Of a DNA stretch of 64,000 nt, positions 45,732-55,687 are shown piece by piece (the stretch's first letter is position 1; every line of letters starts with the position of its first letter). Under the pieces are notes generated by a model, which did no database searches, was not told where the DNA came from, and saw only the letters and a list, made by a program, of their open reading frames with translations. The stretch comes from Dyadobacter sediminis (GTDB lineage: Bacteria; Bacteroidota; Bacteroidia; Cytophagales; Spirosomataceae). A program made the position numbers and the translations under genes. Location of the stretch: contig NZ_VCEI01000025.1 in NCBI RefSeq assembly GCF_005860765.1, positions 558,001 to 622,000 on the forward strand, written 5' to 3'.

Positions 45732-47867
45732 ATGATGTTTAAAAAAATACTGCTGACGCTTTTCAGTTTCCAGCTAACCTGCATGGCTACCTTCGCGAGC
45801 AACCCGACCGCGCCTGAGGACGATGATGGGTACCGGTTGTGGCTTCGATACGAGCCGGTGACCAATGCCGCCATAAAAGTGGAATACCTGAAATATGCTT
45901 CGTTTATAGCAAACACTGAAAAAGGTGAAATCACAGGCAGCGCGTTGAAAGAGCTGCAAACGGGGCTGAAACAGCTGATTGGTAAAAGGGTCCCGGCTAT
46001 AACTACGGCTGGAAGCCGCACCGGCGGCGTTGTATTCTCGCTTAAACCTGCCACTGGCGACTCCGCGGCGAAGGAAGGTTACCAGATCCAGCCGGTATCC
46101 GGAAACATTGTGATCAGCGCGCAGTCGGAGCGCGGCATTCTGTACGGCACATTTGCGTTGCTGAGGCATATGCAAATGCAGCAGCCGTTAAAAAACCTCC
46201 GTATTTCCAGCACTCCGAAGATTCGCTACCGCATGCTCAACCATTGGGATAATACCGACGGAACCATCGAGCGCGGTTATGCGGGCGGTTCGATCTGGAA
46301 ATGGTATGAGCTGCCCGAGCGTGTGGACCCGCGGTATGAGGATTACGCCCGTGCCAACGCTTCACTGGGCATTAATGGTACAGTGCTGAACAACGTAAAT
46401 GCCAGCGCACGCTTTATGTCGCAGGAATATATCGGCAAGGTCGCGGCTATTGCCAATGTGCTGCGGAAGTACGGGATTAAAACGTATTTGTCGGTTTACT
46501 TTGCTGCGCCCAAAACGCTTGGCGGACTGGCAGGCTCCGATCCGCTCGATCCCAACGTGCGTGCGTGGTGGGCGGACAAGGTGGCGGAGATTTATAAAAC
46601 CATTCCTGATTTTGGCGGTTTTCTGGTCAAAGCCAATTCAGAGGGAGAGCCCGGCCCGCAGGATTATGGCCGCACGCATGCGGATGGTGCCAATATGCTG
46701 GCCGCAGCATTGAAACCCTACGACGGCATTGTCGTTTGGCGCGCATTTGTATACAAAGCTGATCCGGATGCAGATCGTTTCAAGGCCGCTTACGAGGAAT
46801 TTGTACCGCTCGATGGTCAGTTTGATCCCAAGGTAATCGTACAAGTCAAAAACGGCCCGATCGATTTTCAGCCTCGCGAGCCATTTTCACCTTTATTCGG
46901 CAACATGCCCAAAACACCGCTGGGGATGGAATTTCAGATTACGCAGGAATACCTTGGTTTTGCTGCGCATGCCGTGTACGAAGCACCGCTTTTCAAGGAA
47001 TGTCTGGAATCAGATACCTGGGTGAACGGGCAGGGATCGACGGTCGCCAAAGTAATCGACGGTAGTTTGCACGGGTATGAGCGTACGTTAATAGCTGGCG
47101 TAGCCAACACCGGCAGCGACCGAAACTGGACCGGTCACCCGCTGGCGCAGGCCAACTGGTATGCATTTGGCCGGCTCGCCTGGGATCACCAGCTCAGTGC
47201 CGAACAAATCGCTGCGGAATGGACGCAGCTTACGCTGACACGCCAGATTAAATCCAGAGAACACATTGTAAAAATGATGCTCCGGTCCCGCGAGATTTAC
47301 ATCGGTTACAACACGCCCCTCGGCTTGTCACGACCCTGGATGGGTGTGCACTTCGCACCCGAGCCCTGGCAAAGCCGCGGTGCCCGCCCAGACTGGACGG
47401 CCACGTACTATCACCGCGCCGACTCTGCCGGATTAGGCTTCGACCGCACAACTTCGGGCAGCAATGCATTGTCCCAGTACCGTCCGCAGGTGCAGGCGCA
47501 ATGGAATGATCCTGACAAAACCCCGCTGCCTTACCTCTTGTGGTTTCACCACGTAAGCTGGAATAAAAAGCTGGGCAGCGGACGCACACTCTGGGACGAA
47601 CTTTGTCATCGCTTGTATTCAGGCGCGGACTCGGTATCATGGATGCAGCAGCAATGGGAGCTGGCCAGAAACGATCTCGACACAAGGGTGTATGCCGACG
47701 TTGCGGGGCGGTTGAAAGTGCAGCGGCGTGAAGCGATCTGGTGGCGCGATGCCTGGCTTCTATATCTGCAGACGTTTTCCCGTCAGCCTGTTCCCGCAAG
47801 TCTGACGCCGCCGGATCGGACTTTGGAAGAGGTAAAAAAATCGGTGAATATCTATCTGATGCGGTAG
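45732..47867 (+). CDS. aguA: GH67 alpha-glucuronidase
   Basis: A 711-residue exported enzyme (signal through about residue 23) that releases (4-O-methyl)glucuronic acid from the reducing- or non-reducing-end xylose of glucuronoxylo-oligosaccharides. The three catalytic carboxylates known for GH67 are all present at the correct spacing: Glu304 in VKANSEGEPG (acid), Asp378 in GPIDFQPREPF and Glu406 in ITQEYLG (base pair). Domains in order: N-terminal alpha/beta domain (about 25-155), TIM barrel (about 160-480) and helical C-terminal domain. It is coupled to the esterase upstream, and a SusD fossil follows. Confidence 0.95.
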   Translation: MMFKKILLTLFSFQLTCMATFASNPTAPEDDDGYRLWLRYEPVTNAAIKVEYLKYASFIANTEKGEITGSALKELQTGLKQLIGKRVPAITTAGSRTGGVVFSLKPATGDSAAKEGYQIQPVSGNIVISAQSERGILYGTFALLRHMQMQQPLKNLRISSTPKIRYRMLNHWDNTDGTIERGYAGGSIWKWYELPERVDPRYEDYARANASLGINGTVLNNVNASARFMSQEYIGKVAAIANVLRKYGIKTYLSVYFAAPKTLGGLAGSDPLDPNVRAWWADKVAEIYKTIPDFGGFLVKANSEGEPGPQDYGRTHADGANMLAAALKPYDGIVVWRAFVYKADPDADRFKAAYEEFVPLDGQFDPKVIVQVKNGPIDFQPREPFSPLFGNMPKTPLGMEFQITQEYLGFAAHAVYEAPLFKECLESDTWVNGQGSTVAKVIDGSLHGYERTLIAGVANTGSDRNWTGHPLAQANWYAFGRLAWDHQLSAEQIAAEWTQLTLTRQIKSREHIVKMMLRSREIYIGYNTPLGLSRPWMGVHFAPEPWQSRGARPDWTATYYHRADSAGLGFDRTTSGSNALSQYRPQVQAQWNDPDKTPLPYLLWFHHVSWNKKLGSGRTLWDELCHRLYSGADSVSWMQQQWELARNDLDTRVYADVAGRLKVQRREAIWWRDAWLLYLQTFSRQPVPASLTPPDRTLEEVKKSVNIYLMR

Positions 47868-47887
47868 GCGTGTACATCCGTCAGTGT

Positions 47888-48121
47888 GCCGGACTATTTC
47901 CTTACCAGCTTGACGGCAGAACTTTCGAAAGTGCAAATGCGTAAGAAAATCCGCCATGAACGCTTTATGGAATGAAGCTTCGAAGGCAGGCGCTATCGGA
48001 ATTTGAAATGCTGGAAAATAGCGTCGCAAGTGCTGGACGGCGTACCTTATGTTTTCAGGATGAAAAGTATTTCATGCCCATTCCGCAGCGCGAGATCGAG
48101 AAGAATCCTGACCTGAAATAA
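47888..48121 (+). pseudogene. SusD C-terminal fossil
   Basis: The frame from about 47892 reads DYFLTSLTAELSKVQMRKKI then RHERFME, TGA (47973-47975), SFEGRRYRNLKCWKIASQVL. After a further frameshift it reads DEKYFMPIPQREIEKNPDLK and stops at 48121. These are the two most conserved C-terminal blocks of SusD proteins (RHERxxELxFEGxRxxDLxRW and the FPIPxxEIxxNPxL end). All earlier parts are missing. It marks a lost SusD, and by inference a lost SusC, from the xylan locus. Confidence 0.85.
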
Positions 48122-48169
48122 AATGCCGGCTGCTAACAATCTGCCATTTACTGACTTAGCTCATTGCCT

Positions 48170-51100
48170 ATGAAGTCCAAATTTCAGCTTATTCTACTGG
48201 CCATCATTTTGTCGGTCACCTTTGCAAAACCGGTCAGCGGACAAGCGCTTAACTCCGGTTTCGTTCCGAAAAACGGCGACCATATTATCCTGCTCGGCAA
48301 CACCTTTGCCGACCGGATGCGCCACTACGGTTATTTTGAAACATTACTTCAGAAAAACTTTCCAGACAAGCATCTTACCCTGCGCAATATGGGATGGAGT
48401 GCTGATGAAGTGGGTCTGCAGCCCCGGCCGCTGAATTTTCCAGGTTTCGGAGAAAAAACAAAAAGACTGACCGAAGGTCAGAAAGAGGTGAAATTTCAAG
48501 GCTTTACGCATGAAGGCGAGCGCATCGTTATGCCTGTGGCGCTTAATTTCGAAGGTTTGAATCAGGATTTATATGATCAGAAAGCAGACATGATCTTCCT
48601 TTGTTTTGGAATGAATGAATCGTTTAAAGGTGCCGCCGGCTTGCCGCAATTTGAAAAAGACCTTCATGCATTCATCCGGAACCTGCAAAGGAACCGGTAC
48701 AACGGCCGCTCGGCGCCTTCGCTCGTGCTTGTTTCCCCGATCGCGCACGAAGAACGGGGCGTTCATTTTCCAAATCCTGCGGAGCACAACAAAAATCTGG
48801 AATTGTATACCAAAGCCATGCAGAAAGCGGCTTCCACAAAGGGGCTTTATTTCATCGATCTTTTCACAAAGTCAATGGCCAGGATGAAACAGAAAGGGCA
48901 GGAGAAGCTGACTATCAATGGCATCCATCTCACTGGCGCCGGTTACAAGCTGGCTGCCGAATGGATGGGCCAATCGTTGGGGTTTGGAAAAATGCCCGAT
49001 TTGAACACCGAAAACAGCAGGAAACTTCTGGCGGTAATCAAAATGAAAGATGATCATTTCTTTTACCGCTGGCGCGCAGTGAATGGCGAATACATTTATG
49101 GCCGCAGAAGGGAGCCGTTTGGCGTCATTGCATTTCCGCCGGAGCTCAGGAAAATTAACCAGATGACGGCTGCACTGGATTCGGTGATTTGGGAAATGGG
49201 CAAAAGCAATGATGCCGAAGCGTATAAAAATGCGGTTGAAATCGTGGACAGGCGTGGAAAACCGGTTGACCCCATGCTCATGCCCGACATTCCGATGACA
49301 GGACGGCAAGGCGAAGCCGCGAAAGCAGCGGCGCATGCACAGCATGAGAAAATGTGGCCTGCAACAACCGACCAATTCAAGCTGCCGGAAGGTTACGAGA
49401 TCAATCTTTTTGCCTCGGAAAAGGATTTTCCGATTGAAAAACCGGTGGCCATGAACTTTGATGCACGCGGAAGGCTCTGGGTTGCGACAATGCCCACGTA
49501 TCCGCAATATTTCCCCGGCATTCCGGTTCATGACAAAATCGTGATCCTGGAAGACACCGACGCAGATGGCAAGGCCGACAAGCACACTGTTTTTGCAGAC
49601 GACCTTTATCTGCCACTGGGCTTTGAATTTGGCGATGGCGGCGTTTATGTGTCCCAGGAGCCGGATATTGTGTTTTTAAAAGACACCGACGGTGACGACA
49701 AGGCCGATCATCGCGAAGTGGTTTTGACGGGTTTCGGCTCTGAAGACAGCCATCACGCCACGCATGCATTCACATTCGGGCAGGATGGCGCACTGTATTT
49801 CAATGAAGGCACATTCCTGAATTCACAAGTGGAAACACCTTATGGCCCGATCCGCTCCTATGCCGGTGCAACTTATCGCTACGAGCCGCGTACGGCGAAA
49901 CTCACGCACTACATTTCCTATCCTTATTACAATCCGTGGGGCAGTGTTTTTGATAAATGGGGCATGCATCTGATCGGTGACGCATCCGATGGTTCCAATT
50001 ATTTTGCCCCGCCCATGACCGGCAATGTCACCTATCCCGACAAGCATCCGCGCATTGAAATGTTCACGGAAACGCGTGTAAGGCCCACTGCGGGCATCGA
50101 GATCGTTTCCAGCAGCCAATTTCCCGATGAAGTTCAAGGTAATTTTCTGGTCAACAATAACATTGGTTTTCAGGGAACAAAGCAACACCGCATCATTCCG
50201 CGCGGCTCGGGTATCGGCAGCCGGGAAGTGGAAGCGATCCTGCAATCCGAAGATCCGAATTTCCATCCGATCGACATAGAATTCGGTCCGGATGGCAGCC
50301 TGTACATTGTGGACTGGTACAATCCGCTGATCTCGCATGGCGAAAATCCGCCGCGCGATCTTGCCCGCGACAAATCGCACGGTCGCGTTTGGCGGATCAC
50401 TTACAAAGGCAAGCCAGTGCTGAAAGTAACGGACGTTTCAAAACAAAGCATTTCGGAGTTACTCAATAACTTGAAGGCCTGCGAAGACCGTTTCCGCTAT
50501 CGTTCGCGGGCGCAGATCCGGGAAAAGAAAGCAGCGGAAGTAATGCCTGAACTCAGAAAGTGGATCGCTGCCCTGGATGAAAGTGATCCGCAATATGAGC
50601 ATAATCTGCTGGAAGGTTTGTGGCTTTATCAGGATTTCAATGTGGTTGAACCCAACCTTCTGAAAACAGTACTCAACGCAAAGGAGCCTCAGGCACGCGC
50701 CGCAGCCACAAAACTGCTGCTATACTGGCGCGACCGCATTCCCGGATCGCTGGAACTGATGCGCGCCCGGCTCAATGATGAATCGGCGCGGGTCAGGATG
50801 GAGGCCATTGTAGGTATGAGTTTTTTCAGTTCAGAAGAAGCCGTGATGGCTGCTACGGATATCTTTAATTATCCAACCGATTATTACTTGGATTATGCTG
50901 TGCTCGAAACATTCCGGTTTTTAAAACCCGTCTGGCTGGCAGGAATGAAGCAGGGAAAAAGCTTCGGGACAAATCAAAAATCAGCCATTCCGTATCTGTT
51001 GAAACTGGCAAATGCACAGGAACTCGCCACCTTACCACAAACGCCTGACGTACTGACTGCCTTGCTGACCCGGCCGGATATCCATGCTGCAGAAAAACAG

Positions 51101-52093
51101 GAGGCCATGGGCAGCCTGGCGGAAAAGCAGAAAACGGGGAAGGTTAATGTGCTTTTGAATGCGATTCGGGAAGAAGAAAAAAGCAGGCAAGGTGTTTCCC
51201 GGCAAAATTCTGGCCAGCAAGAACTTATCAAACTTTTGTTGGCTTCTGAGCCTTCGGAGCTGAAACTCCATCTGGCTGAATTGACGAAACTGATCCGTGC
51301 GGATACAAGTCAAGTGATGCAGGCGACCGGTTTTGCAGCCGTGATCACTGCCCAGCAGTCGGACGAATCTTTGCAAGAAGCCATTCCGGAGAAATTGGCG
51401 GCTTATCTGACAGGAATATCCATGTTAACCAATGCGGATCTAAAAGCTTCGTTTTATAAAAAAGTAAAAGATCTCGCTCCGAAGATGCCAGCAACCGGCT
51501 ATCCATTATTAATGAAAATGACGATGGAAAGCGAATCCAAAACGCAGAGCACAATGGATTTTATCGCGTCGTTAAACAGTATCTCTGAAAATACTCAGAA
51601 CGCACCCGCATTCGCCGCTGCCATTACGACCATGAAAAGCATGGTAAATGGCATACCGGAAAAAGACAGAAAGGCAGTGCTTTCTCTGCTGGAAAAGATG
51701 GGAACCATTGAAATTAGGCTCGTAGCGGTTGAAGCGAAAATGGCCTTTGACAAAAAAGTTTTAACGGTTCCCGCGGGTAGAGCGGTAACATTGGTTTTTG
51801 AAAACCCTGATTTGATGCCGCATAATGTGGTGATCGTCAGACCCGGAACGACCGGGAAAGTGGGCGAGGCGGCGGATGCGATGGCGAGTCTGAAAGATGG
51901 TTTTGAAAAGAATTTTGTCCCGTCTACGCCTGACGTACTGTTTGCAACGCCGCTCGTTAACTCAGGAAAAAGCTTCCGGCTTGAATTCAAAGCGCCTGCC
52001 CGGCCAGGCGACTATCCGTTTATCTGCTCATTTCCCGGACACTGGCGGGTTATGCAGGGAATCTTGACCGTTACGGACGCCAAAACGCCGTAG
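48170..52093 (+). CDS. SGNH / PVC-type propeller / HEAT / copper-domain fusion
   Basis: A 1307-residue exported protein (signal ends KPVSGQ; ATG 48170, since 48164 is TTG). About 30-280: SGNH-like domain with weakened sites (GNTFADR for GDS, GMNESF, NGIHLTG with Asn for the catalytic Asp). About 400-780: PVC-type membrane-bound dehydrogenase propeller (YEINLFASEKDFPIEKPVAM; Ca-like DTDADGKADK and DTDGDDKADH; FGPDGSLYIVDWYNPL). About 790-1150: HEAT-like helices. About 1190-1307: cupredoxin with all type-1 copper ligands, His1218 (MPHN), Cys1286, His1291 and Met1295. The heme-binding CxxCH module usual in this group is absent, the copper domain standing in its place. It is likely a periplasmic sugar-oxidising electron donor. 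Confidence 0.85.
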   Translation: MKSKFQLILLAIILSVTFAKPVSGQALNSGFVPKNGDHIILLGNTFADRMRHYGYFETLLQKNFPDKHLTLRNMGWSADEVGLQPRPLNFPGFGEKTKRLTEGQKEVKFQGFTHEGERIVMPVALNFEGLNQDLYDQKADMIFLCFGMNESFKGAAGLPQFEKDLHAFIRNLQRNRYNGRSAPSLVLVSPIAHEERGVHFPNPAEHNKNLELYTKAMQKAASTKGLYFIDLFTKSMARMKQKGQEKLTINGIHLTGAGYKLAAEWMGQSLGFGKMPDLNTENSRKLLAVIKMKDDHFFYRWRAVNGEYIYGRRREPFGVIAFPPELRKINQMTAALDSVIWEMGKSNDAEAYKNAVEIVDRRGKPVDPMLMPDIPMTGRQGEAAKAAAHAQHEKMWPATTDQFKLPEGYEINLFASEKDFPIEKPVAMNFDARGRLWVATMPTYPQYFPGIPVHDKIVILEDTDADGKADKHTVFADDLYLPLGFEFGDGGVYVSQEPDIVFLKDTDGDDKADHREVVLTGFGSEDSHHATHAFTFGQDGALYFNEGTFLNSQVETPYGPIRSYAGATYRYEPRTAKLTHYISYPYYNPWGSVFDKWGMHLIGDASDGSNYFAPPMTGNVTYPDKHPRIEMFTETRVRPTAGIEIVSSSQFPDEVQGNFLVNNNIGFQGTKQHRIIPRGSGIGSREVEAILQSEDPNFHPIDIEFGPDGSLYIVDWYNPLISHGENPPRDLARDKSHGRVWRITYKGKPVLKVTDVSKQSISELLNNLKACEDRFRYRSRAQIREKKAAEVMPELRKWIAALDESDPQYEHNLLEGLWLYQDFNVVEPNLLKTVLNAKEPQARAAATKLLLYWRDRIPGSLELMRARLNDESARVRMEAIVGMSFFSSEEAVMAATDIFNYPTDYYLDYAVLETFRFLKPVWLAGMKQGKSFGTNQKSAIPYLLKLANAQELATLPQTPDVLTALLTRPDIHAAEKQEAMGSLAEKQKTGKVNVLLNAIREEEKSRQGVSRQNSGQQELIKLLLASEPSELKLHLAELTKLIRADTSQVMQATGFAAVITAQQSDESLQEAIPEKLAAYLTGISMLTNADLKASFYKKVKDLAPKMPATGYPLLMKMTMESESKTQSTMDFIASLNSISENTQNAPAFAAAITTMKSMVNGIPEKDRKAVLSLLEKMGTIEIRLVAVEAKMAFDKKVLTVPAGRAVTLVFENPDLMPHNVVIVRPGTTGKVGEAADAMASLKDGFEKNFVPSTPDVLFATPLVNSGKSFRLEFKAPARPGDYPFICSFPGHWRVMQGILTVTDAKTP

Positions 52094-52188
52094 CCTAGTC
52101 AAACCTGAAACGAGCCGTGTTCGCCTCTGGACCAGGAAATCCATACAGCCAATGCCTCCGTGGATTCTACTTGCCTTGTCTTCTCACA

Positions 52189-52225
52189 AAAAAAGCCGTC
52201 TTGGAGTTTCCAAAACGGCTTTTTT
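52189..52225. terminator. Bidirectional terminator
   Basis: Arms AAAAAAGCCGT (52189-52199) and ACGGCTTTTTT (52215-52225) around a 15-base loop give a stem with T-runs on both strands. It lies between the convergent copper-fusion and T9SS genes and can stop both. Confidence 0.85.
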
Positions 52226-52239
52226 GCAACCTGCTTTAT

Positions 52240-55200
52240 CTAGTCCTGTTGGGTAACAACTACTTTTAATACCTCCGACTTCGATACGGACTGGACTTTT
52301 AACAGGTAAATACCAGTCGTAAGTGACAGATCAGCGATGTTGATTTCTGTTTTTGACCCTGCTCGCAGGGCTGGCGGCGTTTTGATCGGATAAGTATTCC
52401 CTGCTTCATTGAAGAGCTCCAAAGATGCGTTTTCCCGATGCTGGTTTCCAATTTGAAGCGTAAACCGGTTTTGTACCGGATTCGGATAAATAACGGAACT
52501 TGCTCCATCGGGCTGCGGATCTTCACTTTCTGCCTCTGCCATCAGCCTGGTGGCAGCATGGACGGGTTCGTTGGTGGTGACGATCAGCTCGGGTCGGTTG
52601 ACCGCATTTTCCCGGCTGTTTAATACAATTCTCTTACCTCCATAACTCTCATGAATTCGTAAGGTGAGCACTTTATCGCCTGCAAACTGGACCTTCGCAA
52701 AGTCGGTAATATCGACTTCAAAATACTCGGGTGTTCTGGTTACATTCAGCTGTGCCAGTAACACGGCAGCAGAAAAGGCAGGCGCATTGTTGGCCGTGAT
52801 GCCGGTTTCTGTCCAGTTGTCGTCGTTCAGGCCTGCCAGAATCAGCTTCACATTGGTTTTCGCCTGTTGATTATACCCGTATATGCGGAACTTTGCACTG
52901 GCAACATCTTTGAAGTTTGCCAGGGAAAATTTCAGAAAGGCATTCCGGGATTCCTCCAGATTGCCACTTTGTTTGACATTCAGCTCGGGTTCTGTTCCAT
53001 AATTTGTATTTGCATTGGCTCCGTACGAAATGTAGGAATCAGCAACCGGATTGAGTATCACGGTGGCCGAAGGACTGGTAAATTCCACTTCAATGGCCGC
53101 TAATCTTGGCTGGTCGCGGTTTTGGGTGATGGACCGGAACGCGAGGTTAAGATCGCCGTCTTTCACTTCCACTTCAAAGGTTTCCTGTATTGCTGTCAAA
53201 GGGGCACCTGCTTCGGCGATGATGCTGTAATTGCCCAGTTTCAGCTGGTCTTCCGCATAAACGTCAAAACGGCGCCGGCCTGTTCCACTGGTTCGTCCGG
53301 GGTAAACGCCCCAATAGGTTTCGGCAAAATGAAGCGTTACCTTGACCGTTCCATAAGCAACGGGAATATGGTAATTGAAATATTCGGAACTCCTTCCTGA
53401 CCGGTATAGCTCATCGTCTTCGGTATTCAGAATATCCACGTCGGCGACGTAACTGGTCCTGTCCAGCCCGTCATAATATTTGTCAGCCTCGAAAACGCGC
53501 CCGTCGGAAGTCGTGTAATCGCCTCCTCCTGCATTGATCCTGATGACCGTCGGCTCGTAGTTTTTCAGAATTGTCACCGTGATTTTTTCCTCGTCAAACA
53601 ATTGCGGGTAATTCGCAACGCTTACCCTGACCACAAACTGGTAGATACCCGGCGCCTGATTAAGTACCCAGCTGAACACGCCGTCTGAGGCGCCGATCGT
53701 GGCGCCCTTCGGCGCACCGATCAGCGAAAATCGCGCCGATTGCCCTATTGATATCTTGGCGGCAGCCTGAAAAGTGATCGTCTTACCAGCGGTTCCTTCC
53801 TGATATCCGATCGGATTGAGCGTAGGAGGCGTGGTTACATCATTGACATGCAGGTTGATTTTCGTGAATGCACGTGCATATCCCGGCGCAGTCGCTACCA
53901 CTACCGAGGTATATACCTTGGGAGAAAGACCTGACGGATTTACTGCAAAAGGCAATGATCCCAGCGAGGCAGCTGGCAGCGTCAGCCAGTTGGCATGTGA
54001 TTTCGTCAGGGTTACAACAGGGGTTCCCGTATTTGCCGAAAGGCCTAATGACTGGGTTGGCGTGGTCGTACTTCCGCTGTTTACATATTTTAATGTCCCG
54101 GCGGAAAATGAAAGCGCTTTGGTATTGGACTCGGCCAGCAGTTTTACGATCCAGAAGGTCGCAACCGAACCCTTTGTTTTATCATTACCGGGATACTGGC
54201 TATAAGAACTTCCGTATAAAAGGTTTGTCCCATCCGGGGCAGGAACTACACTGACAAGGCTGCTTTTCGAGCCCGCTGCTGCGCCAACCGTTTTTTCCCA
54301 GATCTTCGCCCCGGATGCATTCAGTTTGATCACCCAATAATCCGAGTCGCCTTTCAGCACGCCGGTTTTGTTGCCGCTGATTTCCGATTCGGAATCGCCG
54401 CCGATGATGTAGGCCTCGTCAGCGGTTTGTGCCAGCGATCTGGGGATGTCGTCTTTTTTGCCTCCAAATGTTTTATCCCACTGCTTGTCCCAGTTTGCAT
54501 TCATTTTCATTACCCAGAAATCTTTGAGCCCCTGTCCGTTTTCGGATTTATCGCCGCTGGCATCGGTAGAACCCGAAGACCCTCCCAGCAGGTAGCCACC
54601 GTCCCGAGTGCGGATCATGGCCGTCAACAGGTCGCTGCCGCTGCCGCCGATCGTTTTGTCCCACTGTTTGGTGCCGGTTTGGGATAGTTGCACAATCCAG
54701 AAATCTTCGGCACCTTTTGAAGCCGCGGTTTTATCCCCGCTGACCGGTGATGACGAGTAGCCGGCCAGAATATAGTTACCGGCTGGTGTCTGATCAATAA
54801 ATGCCAATCTGTCGTCTAACAACCCGCCAATCGTTTTATCCCACTGCCGGGTACCGTCTGACGTAATTTTGACAACCCAGTAATCCATGCCCGAAATACT
54901 GTTCTCGGTTTTGGTATCGCTGCTGTCTGAACTCGATGATCCGCCAATCAGGTAGCCGCCATCCGAGGTTTGTATCAGCGTAGTCAGCTCGTCCAGGAGT
55001 GTTCCCCCGAAAGTCTTGTCCCATTGCTTGGTACCATTGGAATTGATTTTGATAATCCAGTAGTCCATCGGGTACCCGTAAGGAGACTGCGATTTGACTG
55101 CCGACTTATTGGATCTGGAAGAGCCTCCCAGCAAATAGCCTCCGTCAGTAGTCTGAATGATCGCAGTAAGATCGTCACGCTTGTTGCCGGCAAAGATTTT

Positions 55201-55449
55201 ACCCCATTCTTTGACACCAGCTGCATCGAATTTGGCTATCACGTAATTCGAGCCTTCTGAAAAGTCCGAGCGTCCTGCGATGATACCGCCATCCGAAGTA
55301 GGACGTACAACTGATACCTTCGAAGAATAGTAAGGTTCATAGATTTTATCCCACTCGATTGCAGGCTGCGCAAAGGCACTCAGGCAGGTGAAGAGGAGAT
55401 ACGTAAACAGGAACAGGATGTTGCGTCGGGATCGTAAAGCAGGGTTCAT
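52240..55449 (-). CDS. T9SS-secreted repeat protein with malectin-like domain
   Basis: A 1069-residue cell-surface protein. Signal peptide (ends SAFAQ). About 30-430: seven or so 55-60-residue repeats of the delta-60 type, each with DGGYLLGGSS-like, DYWVVKI and KQWDKTFGG motifs, forming a propeller. About 545-625: cadherin/Ig-like domain. About 630-790: malectin-like sugar-binding domain (INAGGGDYTTSDGRVFEADK, NYHIPVAYGTVKVTLHFAE). About 800-960: DNRLRE-type domain. The last 80 residues are a type A T9SS sorting signal (SVIYPNPVQNRFTL to GIYLLKVQ). Function: probably surface adhesion or glycan binding. Confidence 0.9.
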   Translation of the reverse strand: MNPALRSRRNILFLFTYLLFTCLSAFAQPAIEWDKIYEPYYSSKVSVVRPTSDGGIIAGRSDFSEGSNYVIAKFDAAGVKEWGKIFAGNKRDDLTAIIQTTDGGYLLGGSSRSNKSAVKSQSPYGYPMDYWIIKINSNGTKQWDKTFGGTLLDELTTLIQTSDGGYLIGGSSSSDSSDTKTENSISGMDYWVVKITSDGTRQWDKTIGGLLDDRLAFIDQTPAGNYILAGYSSSPVSGDKTAASKGAEDFWIVQLSQTGTKQWDKTIGGSGSDLLTAMIRTRDGGYLLGGSSGSTDASGDKSENGQGLKDFWVMKMNANWDKQWDKTFGGKKDDIPRSLAQTADEAYIIGGDSESEISGNKTGVLKGDSDYWVIKLNASGAKIWEKTVGAAAGSKSSLVSVVPAPDGTNLLYGSSYSQYPGNDKTKGSVATFWIVKLLAESNTKALSFSAGTLKYVNSGSTTTPTQSLGLSANTGTPVVTLTKSHANWLTLPAASLGSLPFAVNPSGLSPKVYTSVVVATAPGYARAFTKINLHVNDVTTPPTLNPIGYQEGTAGKTITFQAAAKISIGQSARFSLIGAPKGATIGASDGVFSWVLNQAPGIYQFVVRVSVANYPQLFDEEKITVTILKNYEPTVIRINAGGGDYTTSDGRVFEADKYYDGLDRTSYVADVDILNTEDDELYRSGRSSEYFNYHIPVAYGTVKVTLHFAETYWGVYPGRTSGTGRRRFDVYAEDQLKLGNYSIIAEAGAPLTAIQETFEVEVKDGDLNLAFRSITQNRDQPRLAAIEVEFTSPSATVILNPVADSYISYGANANTNYGTEPELNVKQSGNLEESRNAFLKFSLANFKDVASAKFRIYGYNQQAKTNVKLILAGLNDDNWTETGITANNAPAFSAAVLLAQLNVTRTPEYFEVDITDFAKVQFAGDKVLTLRIHESYGGKRIVLNSRENAVNRPELIVTTNEPVHAATRLMAEAESEDPQPDGASSVIYPNPVQNRFTLQIGNQHRENASLELFNEAGNTYPIKTPPALRAGSKTEINIADLSLTTGIYLLKVQSVSKSEVLKVVVTQQD

Positions 55450-55687
55450 TTTTTAAGGTCAGATTCTGTTTAAAGTAAGTTAGCTGTAATTTACAACCAA
55501 TATGCTTACGCCAGACGCCCGCTGCCAGCACAAAGTTTTTGAAAAACTTATTAACCGGTTTTAACTCTTGTCCGGTGCCTGTTTCTTTGGCAAAAGTTCT
55601 GATCTGCCAATCGGATCAGGATTAAAAATCGCTTTAAAAATTCCGGATCAAGGACATCTTGCCCATTGCAGAGAAATCACCTTTGTA

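Noticed and set aside
47248-47877. A 209-codon minus-strand frame
   Set aside because: Antisense to the GH67 C-terminal domain, rich in Arg/Ser/Pro as expected for a shadow frame.
48872-49585. A 237-codon minus-strand frame
   Set aside because: Opposite the large copper-domain fusion gene; translation is not protein-like.
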